A stretch of 56,166 bases of DNA from an uncultured Clostridium sp. (GTDB lineage: Bacteria; Bacillota; Clostridia; Lachnospirales; Lachnospiraceae), in the NCBI GenBank assembly GCA_900555045.1, contig USJW01000016.1, positions 1 through 56,166 on the forward strand, given 5' to 3'. This document shows positions 39,455 through 47,029 of this stretch, piece by piece. The first letter of the stretch is position 1, and the number at the start of each line of letters is the position of its first letter. The position numbers and the translations under genes are program-made. The notes below the pieces were generated by a model that worked only from the letters and a program-made list of their open reading frames with translations, was not told the DNA's origin and did no database searches.

Positions 39455-40762
39455 TCACACGGGAAACAGAATCATGACGGACACCACGGCGATGACACAT
39501 ACGATCACCGAAGGAAGCAATCCTATCTTCAGCAGATCGCGCTGATTGTATCCGCCCGCATCCATCATGGGCGGGATCGCGCCGGTTGCCATGGGAGTCA
39601 TAAAAGCAGTCAGACTTGCGGCCTGAAGCAGAATCAACGGCCCGATCGGGTTGCACTGCAGGGATTTGCATGTCAAAATGACGATCGGGACAAAGATGTT
39701 TGTGACACTCTGGTTCTGCATCACCTGCGTCAGCAAAAATGGAATGATGAAGAATGCCGCATTGATTACATAGCCGTTTTTGGTCGAACCCAGCGCCGAC
39801 GCAAGAGCACCTCCGATGGCGTCGCCAAGGCCACAGGATACCATGGCTCCTCCTACCGCCAAGGCGGATACCAGCATAAGCACAATACGGACAGGAATTG
39901 CCTTAATCGCCTCCTGTGGGTTCAAAACTCCGGTTACCAGCACAAGAGCTGCTCCGGTCATGGCAATCTGCCAATTATCAAACCCGAGGCTGCTCTGAAG
40001 AATCAGGGCAATCGTGGTAACCGCAAAGATGCCATATCCAAAAATTTCACGAACCGGTCCAAGAGGCGCAGGGCCTTTGCCATCCTTAGAAACGGACACG
40101 CTCTGCAGGGTAATGGGTACAGACGGAGCACTCGGACAGAATTTAGGAGCGATAAAGATGGCATACAGTAACATTGTGATGCTGATAATGATACGCCCCT
40201 TAAATGGATCTAACAATCCCATGCTATAAGTACTGTAACCGTAGCTTTCCAGGTAAGCGTTCTGCTGCGCGTAAGTTGTCGCCCCGACGCCGATTGGAAG
40301 CACCAGACAGCAGGATACGGCAACCAATGCCAGTGGAAACATGGCCTTAGAGGGGCTGACCTTAAATTCATTGCATCCCGCCGCCAGAAGAGGGGAGACA
40401 ATGCCGAACACCACCATGGGACTCGGTATCATATTGGTCAGAGCGAATGCAATCAACAGATAACCGGCAAGCATGACAGTAAATTTGCCGCTGCTGACCT
40501 TGTACACCAGCGCAGAAATTTTGCTGACTGCCTGTGTTCGGTTGAATCCGGCCGACACGATAAACATTCCAATAATCAGTAGAACGTTTTTATTGGAAAA
40601 TGCAGCCAGTACTGCATTTGTGTCCATCAACCCACTGTATGTAACCAGCATAATGGAACAGAGGGCGACCACCCCAAGAGTAGTATGGAGCTTATCCGCA
40701 AACACAAAGCCGAGAATCATGAACAAGAAAATACCCAGACAGATTATCATTTGTGACGTCAT
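39455..40762 (-). CDS. SLC13/DASS-family anion transporter
   Basis: A 435-residue membrane protein hydrophobic throughout, with about 11-12 spans. It resembles the SLC13 / divalent-anion:sodium symporter and related ArsB/CitM-type permeases. N-M-I-P-S-P-M-V-V-F near residue 110 and Q-N-Q-S-V-T-N-I-F-V-P near residue 348 occupy the two substrate-loop positions. It probably imports a carboxylate or sugar acid. It follows the enolase-superfamily dehydratase gene by 18 nt in one operon, so its cargo is probably that enzyme's substrate. Confidence 0.82.
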   Translation of the reverse strand: MTSQMIICLGIFLFMILGFVFADKLHTTLGVVALCSIMLVTYSGLMDTNAVLAAFSNKNVLLIIGMFIVSAGFNRTQAVSKISALVYKVSSGKFTVMLAGYLLIAFALTNMIPSPMVVFGIVSPLLAAGCNEFKVSPSKAMFPLALVAVSCCLVLPIGVGATTYAQQNAYLESYGYSTYSMGLLDPFKGRIIISITMLLYAIFIAPKFCPSAPSVPITLQSVSVSKDGKGPAPLGPVREIFGYGIFAVTTIALILQSSLGFDNWQIAMTGAALVLVTGVLNPQEAIKAIPVRIVLMLVSALAVGGAMVSCGLGDAIGGALASALGSTKNGYVINAAFFIIPFLLTQVMQNQSVTNIFVPIVILTCKSLQCNPIGPLILLQAASLTAFMTPMATGAIPPMMDAGGYNQRDLLKIGLLPSVIVCVIAVVSVMILFPV

Positions 40763-40780
40763 AGCAAATCTCCTTTTCTT

Positions 40781-41938
40781 CTATTGATCGCGAATGGAAC
40801 CGTCTCCGTTTAACCTGCACATAACGGGAAATTCCACTGCCGGGAATCTTTTATCCACATCTTCAACCAACTCCAGGCCAAGACCAGGGGTATCCGGCAC
40901 TGTAACATATCCATTTTCAGCTCGAAAACAGTTTGTAACCAATTCCGACTTCGCATGTCCTCTATCGCCCATCAACGGGCCGTCTGGATCCGGATATTCA
41001 CAGATAAGCAGGTTGTCGATACTCATGCAAAACTGCATCTCTGCCGCGGTACAAACCGGGGAAAGGGGATTGTGGGGAACCACAGGACACATTTTTGTCT
41101 CTGCCAAAGCGGCAATCTTCCTGGCGCCGGTAAAGCCGCCCACAGTTGTCAGGGAAATCCGAACATAGTCCGTTGCATGTTTATCCAGCAGATCCTGGAA
41201 TTCAAACAGGGTGTGAAGGCGTTCCCCTGTCGCAATCGGGATATTGCTTTTGGAAACGACGTACGCCATCGCATCATTGTTGCCCGGAGGAATCGGATCC
41301 TCCACGAACAGTGGGTGTACATCTTCAATCTCATGGATCAGCACAACCGCCTCCGCTGGCAGGGAGCGCCTGTGCAGCTCGATGCACAGATCGATATCAT
41401 CTCCCACAGCCTCTCTCATCAGATGCACGCGCCGTATGGATTCCTCCATATTCGTCACATGGGTTTTCTCATAGGGCATGGTGACGGGTTCGTCCAAAAA
41501 AGGCGACAGATGGCCGACCGCAGTAAATCCCTGCTCTCTGCGAAGTCTGCAGTTTTTCACCAGCTCCTCGTCATTTTTTGCAAAAACATGGGCGTAGACG
41601 CGAACCTTATCGCGGCATTTTCCACCGAGAAGCTTATAAATAGGAACTCCGTAATATTTCCCGGCAATATCCCACAGTGCAATGTCAATCGCAGATATTG
41701 CTCCCATGACCGCGGAGCCCCGAAAGAAAAATCCCCGAAACATAGCCTGCCACAGATGTTCTATATCGAGAGGATCTTTACCGACTAAAAAGGAAGCAAA
41801 ATTATTTATCTGCGCCGCTGAAGCCTCGAGCGCTCCAAAGGAACCACTCTCTCCAATTCCAACTAATCCGGTATCGGTTGTGACACGGGCATAACAGTAC
41901 CGGTCTGTGCGAATTGCCTCAACTTTTGAAATCTTCAT
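40781..41938 (-). CDS. Enolase-superfamily sugar-acid dehydratase
   Basis: A 385-residue protein of the mandelate racemase/muconate lactonising group. The N-terminal capping domain starts M-K-I-S-K-V-E-A-I-R-T. The barrel shows metal ligands in D-L-C-I-E-L-H, F-V-E-D-P-I-P-P and A-T-G-E-R. A general-base His lies in V-P-H-N-P-L-S-P-V, a layout like D-galactonate and related sugar-acid dehydratases. It would dehydrate an acid sugar to a 2-keto-3-deoxy acid in the cytoplasm; the exact sugar is not predictable. The frame is open to 41965, but AAGGAG 9 nt before the ATG at 41938 and family alignment favour that start. It is transcribed with the SLC13 transporter. Confidence 0.88.
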   Translation of the reverse strand: MKISKVEAIRTDRYCYARVTTDTGLVGIGESGSFGALEASAAQINNFASFLVGKDPLDIEHLWQAMFRGFFFRGSAVMGAISAIDIALWDIAGKYYGVPIYKLLGGKCRDKVRVYAHVFAKNDEELVKNCRLRREQGFTAVGHLSPFLDEPVTMPYEKTHVTNMEESIRRVHLMREAVGDDIDLCIELHRRSLPAEAVVLIHEIEDVHPLFVEDPIPPGNNDAMAYVVSKSNIPIATGERLHTLFEFQDLLDKHATDYVRISLTTVGGFTGARKIAALAETKMCPVVPHNPLSPVCTAAEMQFCMSIDNLLICEYPDPDGPLMGDRGHAKSELVTNCFRAENGYVTVPDTPGLGLELVEDVDKRFPAVEFPVMCRLNGDGSIRDQ

Positions 41939-42128
41939 AGCATTCTTCTCCTTCTTCGTATTCATCCAAGGCTCGGAACCGGTATACCGCGTTTACAGTT
42001 TCTGCGGCCGCTTAAAACTGGGGTTGGGTTTATCCGATCAGACTGGAACCTTGCTGACTGATCTTATTTTACCAGCAGATCTATTTATATAAAAATACCA
42101 AAACCCAATGAACCATTAAAAAAAACTA

Positions 42129-42158
42129 TTGTTATCTCTTACAATATATTGTTATGAT
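42129..42158 (+). promoter_or_regulatory. Promoter of the LysR gene at 42201
   Basis: A -35 TTGTTA (42129-42134), an 18-nt spacer and a -10 TATGAT (42153-42158). An ACAATATATTGT dyad (42141-42152) lies in the spacer and could be a LysR binding site in the divergent region between the regulator and the dehydratase operon. Confidence 0.55.
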
Positions 42159-42200
42159 ATAAGTATCAGTATGAACCAAACAGAAGGGATAACAACGGAA

Positions 42201-43103
42201 ATGACGCTAAAACAAATGACATATTTTATCTCAGTATGCCAGACATCGAATCTGACAAAATCGGCTGAAGAGTTGTACATTTCACAGCCAACTCTTTCTG
42301 TTGTCATGAAGGAACTGGAACAGGAAATCGGTATCCCCCTTTTTACCAAAAAGGGAAATCGCCTGATATTGACCGAGGCTGGTGAAATCCTCAGGGAAGA
42401 GGTTTTGAAAGTTCTCCAACAGTATGAAAACCTGGAGAAGAGAGTCCGCTCCGGCAGCTTGAACCGAAACTATATTCGGTTCGGTTTCTCCACAATCGTG
42501 GGAAATACCGTCGCGCCGGAGCTCTGTATCCGGTTCAAAAAAGAACATCCCGAAGTCAGAATTCATACCTTTGAAAATTATGGACATAATCTGCTGCATC
42601 AACTGGACAATGACCGGCTGGATGTCGTTGTGACAGGAGGGCACTATGCAGCCAGCGAAGAGTGGGCGGATAAATTTCATACCTATGCGCTGAGGCCTTC
42701 AAGCCTGATGTACTATGTTGCCCGAGAAGATCCCCTCGCCTCGAAAAAGGAGGTCACGCTTGAAGAGATCGCGCGCAATCCCAGTATCATGCTGATTGAC
42801 TCTTACCCCATCGCCAAAAATCTGGAGGAAAATTTTCTGGAACGAAACCTGTCGCTCAATGTGGTCCTGCGCACATCTCAGATGTACACGGTTGAGCGTT
42901 TTGTTTCTTTAGGAGTAGGCGGAGGCTTTCTTCCCCCTGAGTCTGCCTCTTCAAACACGTCCATTGTCAAGGTTGAATGTAAAGATTTAGAACTGTTTCA
43001 GACAATCCCAACCAATTTATTCTGGAAGAAATCGAGTACCCAATATCCTTCCATTAAAAAATTCGTTGAAACTACAAAAAGAGTATTTCCTGGGAATTCC
43101 TAA
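42201..43103 (+). CDS. LysR-family regulator (divergent from dehydratase operon)
   Basis: A 300-residue LysR-type regulator. The helix-turn-helix is at residues 1-60, with N-L-T-K-S-A-E-E-L-Y-I-S-Q-P-T-L-S-V-V-M-K-E-L-E at its core. The effector domain follows, with Y-I-R-F-G-F-S-T-I-V-G-N-T near residue 92. The frame is open from 42129; the ATG at 42201 gives the standard family N-terminus, although its ribosome binding site is poor. It is divergent from the dehydratase/SLC13 operon across about 260 nt, so it is its likely regulator. Codon use looks more AT-rich than in the genes before 39 kb. Confidence 0.93.
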   Translation: MTLKQMTYFISVCQTSNLTKSAEELYISQPTLSVVMKELEQEIGIPLFTKKGNRLILTEAGEILREEVLKVLQQYENLEKRVRSGSLNRNYIRFGFSTIVGNTVAPELCIRFKKEHPEVRIHTFENYGHNLLHQLDNDRLDVVVTGGHYAASEEWADKFHTYALRPSSLMYYVAREDPLASKKEVTLEEIARNPSIMLIDSYPIAKNLEENFLERNLSLNVVLRTSQMYTVERFVSLGVGGGFLPPESASSNTSIVKVECKDLELFQTIPTNLFWKKSSTQYPSIKKFVETTKRVFPGNS

Positions 43104-43120
43104 GATTCGCGGGAATATTG

Positions 43121-43186
43121 ATAAAAAAGGGATTTGCGTTGATATAGATGTCCTGTTACCTATACTGTTGCAATTCCCTTTTTTAT
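43121..43186 (+). terminator. Terminator after the LysR gene
   Basis: A 17-bp stem with one mismatch (43121-43137 with 43170-43186) encloses 32 nt and is bounded by A6 and T6. It lies 17 nt past the LysR stop and can work in both directions. Confidence 0.78.
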
Positions 43187-43192
43187 ACCGTA

Positions 43193-43303
43193 TCACGCCA
43201 TAACCGCAATCTTCGCCACCACCAACTGTCCTATAGCTAACCCCTCGCCCCCCGGATTTCTGAAATGGCTGGTAGTATCATACACGCCTCCTAACGATGG
43301 GTT
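43193..43303 (-). pseudogene. C-terminal fragment of an unidentified protein
   Basis: The minus strand reads N-P-S-L-G-G-V-Y-D-T-T-S-H-F-R-N-P-G-G and then E-G-L-A-I-G-Q-L-V-V-A-K-I-A-V-M-A before a stop at 43193. The G-G-x-G-L-x-I-G-Q-x-x-x-A pattern recalls the C-terminal end of HypF/Kae1-type carbamoyltransferases (P-N-D-G-G-x-x-L-G-Q), but the match is short. There is no start codon and the frame runs into a terminator on its upstream side. I treat it as a gene remnant of uncertain origin. Confidence 0.35.
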
Positions 43304-43332
43304 TAAAAAAAAGCAACCCCGAAGAGCTGCTT
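43304..43332 (-). terminator. Terminator with UUCG loop after the toxin pseudogene
   Basis: On the minus strand a 9-bp stem (with two G-T pairs) closes a TTCG tetraloop and runs into T8 (plus-strand A's at 43305-43312). It lies 16 nt past the end of the decayed RelE/ParE gene and is probably that gene's original terminator, still intact. Confidence 0.82.
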
Positions 43333-43347
43333 CCCATCTTCACTATG

Positions 43348-43706
43348 CTATATTGTCGTTTTTTTCAACTGCACATCTATGTTCCGTCCTCTATATACAC
43401 CTCGGAGAGCCTTAACTGTTTTTTCCTCCTCATCCGGAATGTAGAACATGGTTAAATGATACACTGATATCTAGTAAAGCTCTCTGCTCAGCCACGGTTC
43501 TTTCCCATACATTTTAATCTTTCCAGCCACATTCGCCAATTTCAAGATGTTTTCTTCCAACGTTTATAGTTCCCTGCCGTATTTTTCCGGTTTCTGAAGA
43601 CTGAATGCAATATACTCATAAATCCTCCGCAAATCAGAATCTACCTATTCCGTAAATGCTGCATGGTATATCATAGGCCATAATCCTTACGGATTTCAAC
43701 GTCCAT
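43348..43706 (-). pseudogene. Decayed RelE/ParE-family toxin gene
   Basis: The minus strand holds all parts of a RelE/ParE-type toxin, broken by stops and a frameshift. In order from 43706 there is an intact AGGAGGTG site 6 nt before an ATG, then I-Y-H-A-A-F-T-E, a TAG, then D-L-R-R-I-Y-E-Y-I-A-F-S-L-Q-K-P-E. A TAA follows, then N-I-L-K-L-A-N-V-A-G and Y-G-K-E-P-W-L-S-R-E-L, a TAG, then a frame change to F-Y-I-P-D-E-E-E-K-T-V-K-A-L-R and Y-R-G-R-N-I-D-V-Q-L. This is the order and spacing of functional family members. No antitoxin gene is recognisable upstream. The stop of the last segment is at 43348-43350. Confidence 0.75.
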
Positions 43707-43757
43707 TGGATCACCTCCTATTCTTTGGGTTCTGCTTGCTACACCATTCCCATTGTA

Positions 43758-44113
43758 TCAGTGCCAGCAGATGTCAACCACCTTCTCCCTGGATATGCAA
43801 GCGCGCAGCTTAAGGGGTTCGATCATCGCGTTTAGGAGCGAAATGTTCATCTCGTCAAACACCGCTCTCTGTTCGATATCTCCGACTTCAGATGGTCGGG
43901 AGGCATGATCACCGCCTCACAGAAGATCCGCTGAAACTCCGGAAAATCAAGTCTACAATTAAAATAATCTTCCAACTACTCATGAATCGTTTTGCCCTCC
44001 AGCCGCAGCCCTGCCTGTAAATGCTCCGTCAGTTTCTGGAAGCACTCCTCCACACAGGCGATATACAATTCATCTTTTGTGGCAAAATCGTGGTATATGA
44101 TCCCCTTCGATAA
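43758..44113 (-). pseudogene. Decayed TetR-family regulator gene
   Basis: The minus strand reads L-S-K-G-I-I-Y-H-D-F-A-T-K-D-E-L-Y-I-A-C, the end of a TetR helix-turn-helix, then V-E-E-C-F-Q-K-L-T-E-H-L. An in-frame TAG follows, then L-E-D-Y-F-N-C-R-L-D-F-P-E-F-Q-R. After a frameshift comes V-F-D-E-M-N-I-S-L-L-N-A-M-I-E-P-L-K-L-R, typical of the C-terminal ligand domain. The N-terminal helices are lost: upstream of 44113 the frame meets a stop at once. At least one stop and one frameshift make it non-functional. Positions 44114-44259 hold nothing recognisable. Confidence 0.72.
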
Positions 44114-44259
44114 TTTGTTTTAAATTATCACAAATTGACCATGTGGTTAATATTTTATCCATTAAACTTTTACGCACAAAAAACGGATGAGTCCCAGCCG
44201 GCATCCGCCGGGGTTCTCACCCGTTTTTCTCTCATCTCTCTATTCTTCCGCGCAAGCTG

Positions 44260-44709
44260 TCACTTCAACACCACCCGCCACTCATCCCCCTCGACGATAT
44301 ATTGGAACTCCGTGAGCCGGTCGTCCAGCATCACCTGGAGCAGCTCCCCAAAATCGTCAACCGTGTTCAGATACGGCAGATCCGCTTCATTCACCCAGCG
44401 CATCTGCCCCTCCTCGGAGGAGACCAGCTCCCCGTCAAATTCCTCCGCCCGGAACAAAAATACAATATACCGCCCTTCCTCGATCGGGAACTGCTTCACC
44501 CCGCACAGTCTGGGATTTTTGACAGTCAAGCCGGTCTCCTCCCGCACCTCGCGGATCACCGCATCCACGATGGACTCGCCCGCTTCAATGTGTCCCCCAG
44601 GCATAGTGAGGCCCTTCCAGTCCTCCTTGACCCGGTCCTGCAGCAGGTATTTTCCGTCCCTGCGGATCAGACACAGCACCGTCAACTCTACATTTTCCAG
44701 TTTTCTCAT
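44260..44709 (-). CDS. Nudix hydrolase (MutT-like)
   Basis: A 149-residue Nudix hydrolase. The Nudix box G-x5-E-x7-R-E-x-x-E-E-x-G is complete, from G-G-H-I-E-A-G-E to R-E-V-R-E-E-T-G-L near residues 38-61. M-P-G-G-H before it and the late W-V-N-E-A-D-L-P are as in MutT/8-oxo-dGTPase-like enzymes. It hydrolyses nucleoside diphosphates linked to another group, probably damaged nucleotides. It lies 15 nt after ogt in the same direction, and the pair suggests a small nucleic-acid-damage operon. Confidence 0.92.
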   Translation of the reverse strand: MRKLENVELTVLCLIRRDGKYLLQDRVKEDWKGLTMPGGHIEAGESIVDAVIREVREETGLTVKNPRLCGVKQFPIEEGRYIVFLFRAEEFDGELVSSEEGQMRWVNEADLPYLNTVDDFGELLQVMLDDRLTEFQYIVEGDEWRVVLK

Positions 44710-44724
44710 GTCACATATCCCTGC

Positions 44725-45270
44725 TCAAAGAGCGGTTCCCTTTTTCGGGACCGCAAATTTTTCCATATCCAGGCCCTCATGAGTGAGCAGCCAGATCTTT
44801 TTTTCGATTCCGCCCGCATACCCGGTCAGGCTGCCGCTTGTGCCCACAACCCGGTGGCAGGGGATAATCACAGAGATCGGGTTGTGCCCCACCGCCCCGC
44901 CCACGGCCTGGGCCGACATGGTTTTCCGGTTCATCCGCACCGCCATCTCCCGCGCAATTTCCCCGTAGGTGACGACCTGCCCGTAGGGAATCTCGCAGAG
45001 GATTTTCCACACCGCCTGCCGGAATTCCCCGCCCTGGGGCGCCAGCGAGAGCTCCGAGACATCCGGCTTCTCCCCGGCGAAATAGCGGTCCAGCCATACA
45101 TTTGCCTGCTCAAAAATGGCAAGCTGGCTGTTTTCTGTCATCTCCCCCTCCACGCTGTCCCCAAAGTATTTCTGCCCCTCAATCCACAGCCCCAGAAGGG
45201 ATTCGCCGTCGGAGGCGAGCTTCATCCGGCCGATTGGGGAGAGGTAATCCGTTGTGTAATATTGTCTCAT
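44725..45270 (-). CDS. ogt: Methylated-DNA-protein cysteine methyltransferase
   Basis: A 181-residue suicidal repair protein that takes alkyl groups from O6-alkylguanine. The acceptor Cys lies in I-P-C-H-R-V-V-G, with the helix-turn-helix arginine finger region before it (A-V-G-G-A-V-G-H-N-P). The N-terminal ribonuclease-like domain is at about residues 1-85. The frame is open to 45345; I choose the ATG at 45270, which has AAAGGAG 6 nt upstream and the family's usual beginning. A consensus-like promoter and a LexA-type box lie just upstream, suggesting DNA-damage control. Confidence 0.95.
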   Translation of the reverse strand: MRQYYTTDYLSPIGRMKLASDGESLLGLWIEGQKYFGDSVEGEMTENSQLAIFEQANVWLDRYFAGEKPDVSELSLAPQGGEFRQAVWKILCEIPYGQVVTYGEIAREMAVRMNRKTMSAQAVGGAVGHNPISVIIPCHRVVGTSGSLTGYAGGIEKKIWLLTHEGLDMEKFAVPKKGTAL

Positions 45271-45316
45271 CTGGCTCTCCTTTGTAAAAACATTTAATCG
45301 GGTGTTCTCTGTGATT

Positions 45317-45367
45317 ATTATAGCCGAATATTTGCGGAGGTGCAAGTGGTTTTCGAACGTTTGTTCT
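45317..45367 (-). promoter_or_regulatory. ogt promoter with LexA-like box
   Basis: On the minus strand a -35 TTGCAC (45340-45345), a 17-nt spacer and a perfect -10 TATAAT (45317-45322). Nine bases upstream of the -35, CGAACGTTTGTTCT (45354-45367) has perfect GAAC/GTTC half-sites and fits 12 of 14 positions of the Bacillota LexA box CGAACRNRYGTTYC. Confidence 0.65.
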
Positions 45368-45517
45368 CATTTATTCTCTTCCAAATTCTTCCCATGAAAC
45401 GCCTCAAGAAATGCCTCCAAAAACCTTTATCCTGTCTCCCTCGCCGACGGCAACCGCGCTGAGCAGCGGCAGGCGGCGCTCCTGGCCTTCAGCGCTGGGG
45501 ACAGAAAGGAACCGGAT

Positions 45518-45896
45518 ATGCATTTTGAGACAGAGGCTGCGGGAATCAAAATTTTGCTGGACTTAGTTATCATGGGCTGACTGCACCGTAGCCATCCGCG
45601 ATCACGCCCACGGACACGTGGGCTGCGCCGTTCTCTCCCAGGCGCGGCCCAACCTTACCGGCGCAGGAACCGGCGTCACCACTTCCGTCCTAAACCGCAT
45701 GGGCCACAAGGATGATGTACCGGCAAAAAGATTTGCCGAGGCCATCGCCTTGCGGACCGGCGGGACAGTGGTCTGCACCTGCGGAATCCACTTGGAGGGC
45801 GCCACTGCTGGGCAAATTGAAGAGATTTTGAATGCTTGCGAGGTGTTGTTAGGGAGAGTGCTGGTGGAAATCAGCGAATCAGCCACCTCCAGCTGA
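45518..45896 (+). pseudogene. Frameshifted LpdD-like (prenyl-flavin chaperone) gene
   Basis: AAAGGAA lies 6 nt before an ATG at 45518, and the first frame gives M-H-F-E-T-E-A-A-G-I-K-I-L-L-D. At about 45578 one extra base shifts the frame. The other frame continues C-T-V-A-I-R-D-H-A-H-G-H-V-G-C-A-V-L, then L-N-R-M-G-H-K-D-D, and G-G-T-V-V-C-T-C-G-I-H-L-E. The G-H-K-D-D and V-V-x-x-x-G-I-H pattern with the downstream A-x-x-x-Q-I-E-E-I resembles LpdD-type proteins that work with UbiD-like decarboxylases. Coding-like sequence in the first frame also extends upstream to about 45412 without a start codon. No decarboxylase is nearby. It is convergent with the next gene, 3 nt away. Confidence 0.5.
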
Positions 45897-45899
45897 TCA

Positions 45900-47015
45900 T
45901 CACGCTCTTCGGTGTTCGCCCTCACTATTCAACTCCTTCACCATCTGTTTAAGCGCCGTCTCCAGCGTTCCCTCGTAAATTTTCATCGAGCTGCCGAACA
46001 TCAGGTTCACGGGATAATTAAAATTTTCAACATTGCAGCCTGTCATGTCCCTATACCCTTCTGCTTCTCCGAGGTGTGGAATTTTCTCAATACACGGCCT
46101 CACGTCATCCATATAGCCGAAAAGTGCTTTCCCCATCTCAAACCCCATCCCACATTCGAAACCCACATCGTTAGCACATTCGAAACCTCGGTACTCGTTT
46201 AAATCCGCCAGCACCGCCCCACAGCTTTCTATCAGGCGGCGGTAATTTTCCGTCAACGCGGCAGCCCGCTCATAGGGATTCGCACACTCTATCTGTTTCA
46301 TTCCTTCCGCCAGGTCGCAAGGCGTCACAGCCTCAAAGCCATATGATTCAAAGAACCTCTTTATGGAACTGTAAATCTCAGAAGCATTTTCCTCATAGCG
46401 ATTCAAATCTGCAAGATAGATTCTTCTGTTCTGTGGCGGCTCAAGGCAAACGGCCTTTGCGGCCTCCGGCTCTTCTGCAAGTCCTCGCCCTCTTGCCTTC
46501 CACGCCTCCTCCAAGTCCGTCATCAGAACGGCCAGGCAGTCATCAAAATCCCCCTCCACGATTTTCGTGGAGCCAACGACCGTCGGCGCGAACGGCAGTT
46601 CCCTGTAGGGCGCCGGTTTTCCCCGTTCATCGCGGACAATATTGCCGCTCAAAACATATTTCTGGTCTTTCCACACCAGCGGCCGCTTATCTCTGGTGTA
46701 ACCGTAACATTTCAGCCCGTCCGCATAAGCCATGCCAAGTTCATAGACCGTACCGCTGTCCGCCTCAGAGCCCCGGTATGACTCAAGATCGGCGATCACC
46801 ACCGTCGTCTCCTTCATAACTGTTTTAAGGTCCTCAAATATACTGTCGGCCCGCTTCCGCAGATCTTCGTTGTCCATATCCAGAGGATGATCGTTGGGAA
46901 GTGTGACGGCAAACCCCAAGCTCTCAGCCCTTCTCCTCATCGCATCCAGTATCGGGGCGCCCCCCTTATAAAAGCACTCCGGTCCTGCTATGTATATTTT
47001 CTCATTTTCAAACAC
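45900..47015 (-). CDS. Tandem nucleoside 2-deoxyribosyltransferase-like protein
   Basis: A 371-residue protein with two nucleoside deoxyribosyltransferase-type domains. Domain 1 (about residues 5-115) starts K-I-Y-I-A-G-P-E-C-F and carries a likely catalytic Glu, E92, in S-G-T-V-Y-E-L-G-M-A. Domain 2 (about 196-300) starts R-R-I-Y-L-A-D-L-N-R and has E287 in N-D-V-G-F-E-C-G-M-G. Single-domain family members swap or hydrolyse the base of (deoxy)nucleosides. The start is a GTG with a G-rich site 6 nt upstream, 14 nt after the nucleoside hydrolase stops; the longer open frame to 47117 would overlap that gene. It is the last gene of the ABC/sulfatase operon. Confidence 0.82.
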   Translation of the reverse strand: MFENEKIYIAGPECFYKGGAPILDAMRRRAESLGFAVTLPNDHPLDMDNEDLRKRADSIFEDLKTVMKETTVVIADLESYRGSEADSGTVYELGMAYADGLKCYGYTRDKRPLVWKDQKYVLSGNIVRDERGKPAPYRELPFAPTVVGSTKIVEGDFDDCLAVLMTDLEEAWKARGRGLAEEPEAAKAVCLEPPQNRRIYLADLNRYEENASEIYSSIKRFFESYGFEAVTPCDLAEGMKQIECANPYERAAALTENYRRLIESCGAVLADLNEYRGFECANDVGFECGMGFEMGKALFGYMDDVRPCIEKIPHLGEAEGYRDMTGCNVENFNYPVNLMFGSSMKIYEGTLETALKQMVKELNSEGEHRRA

Positions 47016-47029
47016 ACCGTTCCCCCCGC

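Noticed and set aside
43104..44259. Small RNA gene or riboswitch in the 1.1-kb region without open frames
   Set aside because: Translation in several frames shows decayed protein genes, and no conserved RNA fold was recognised.
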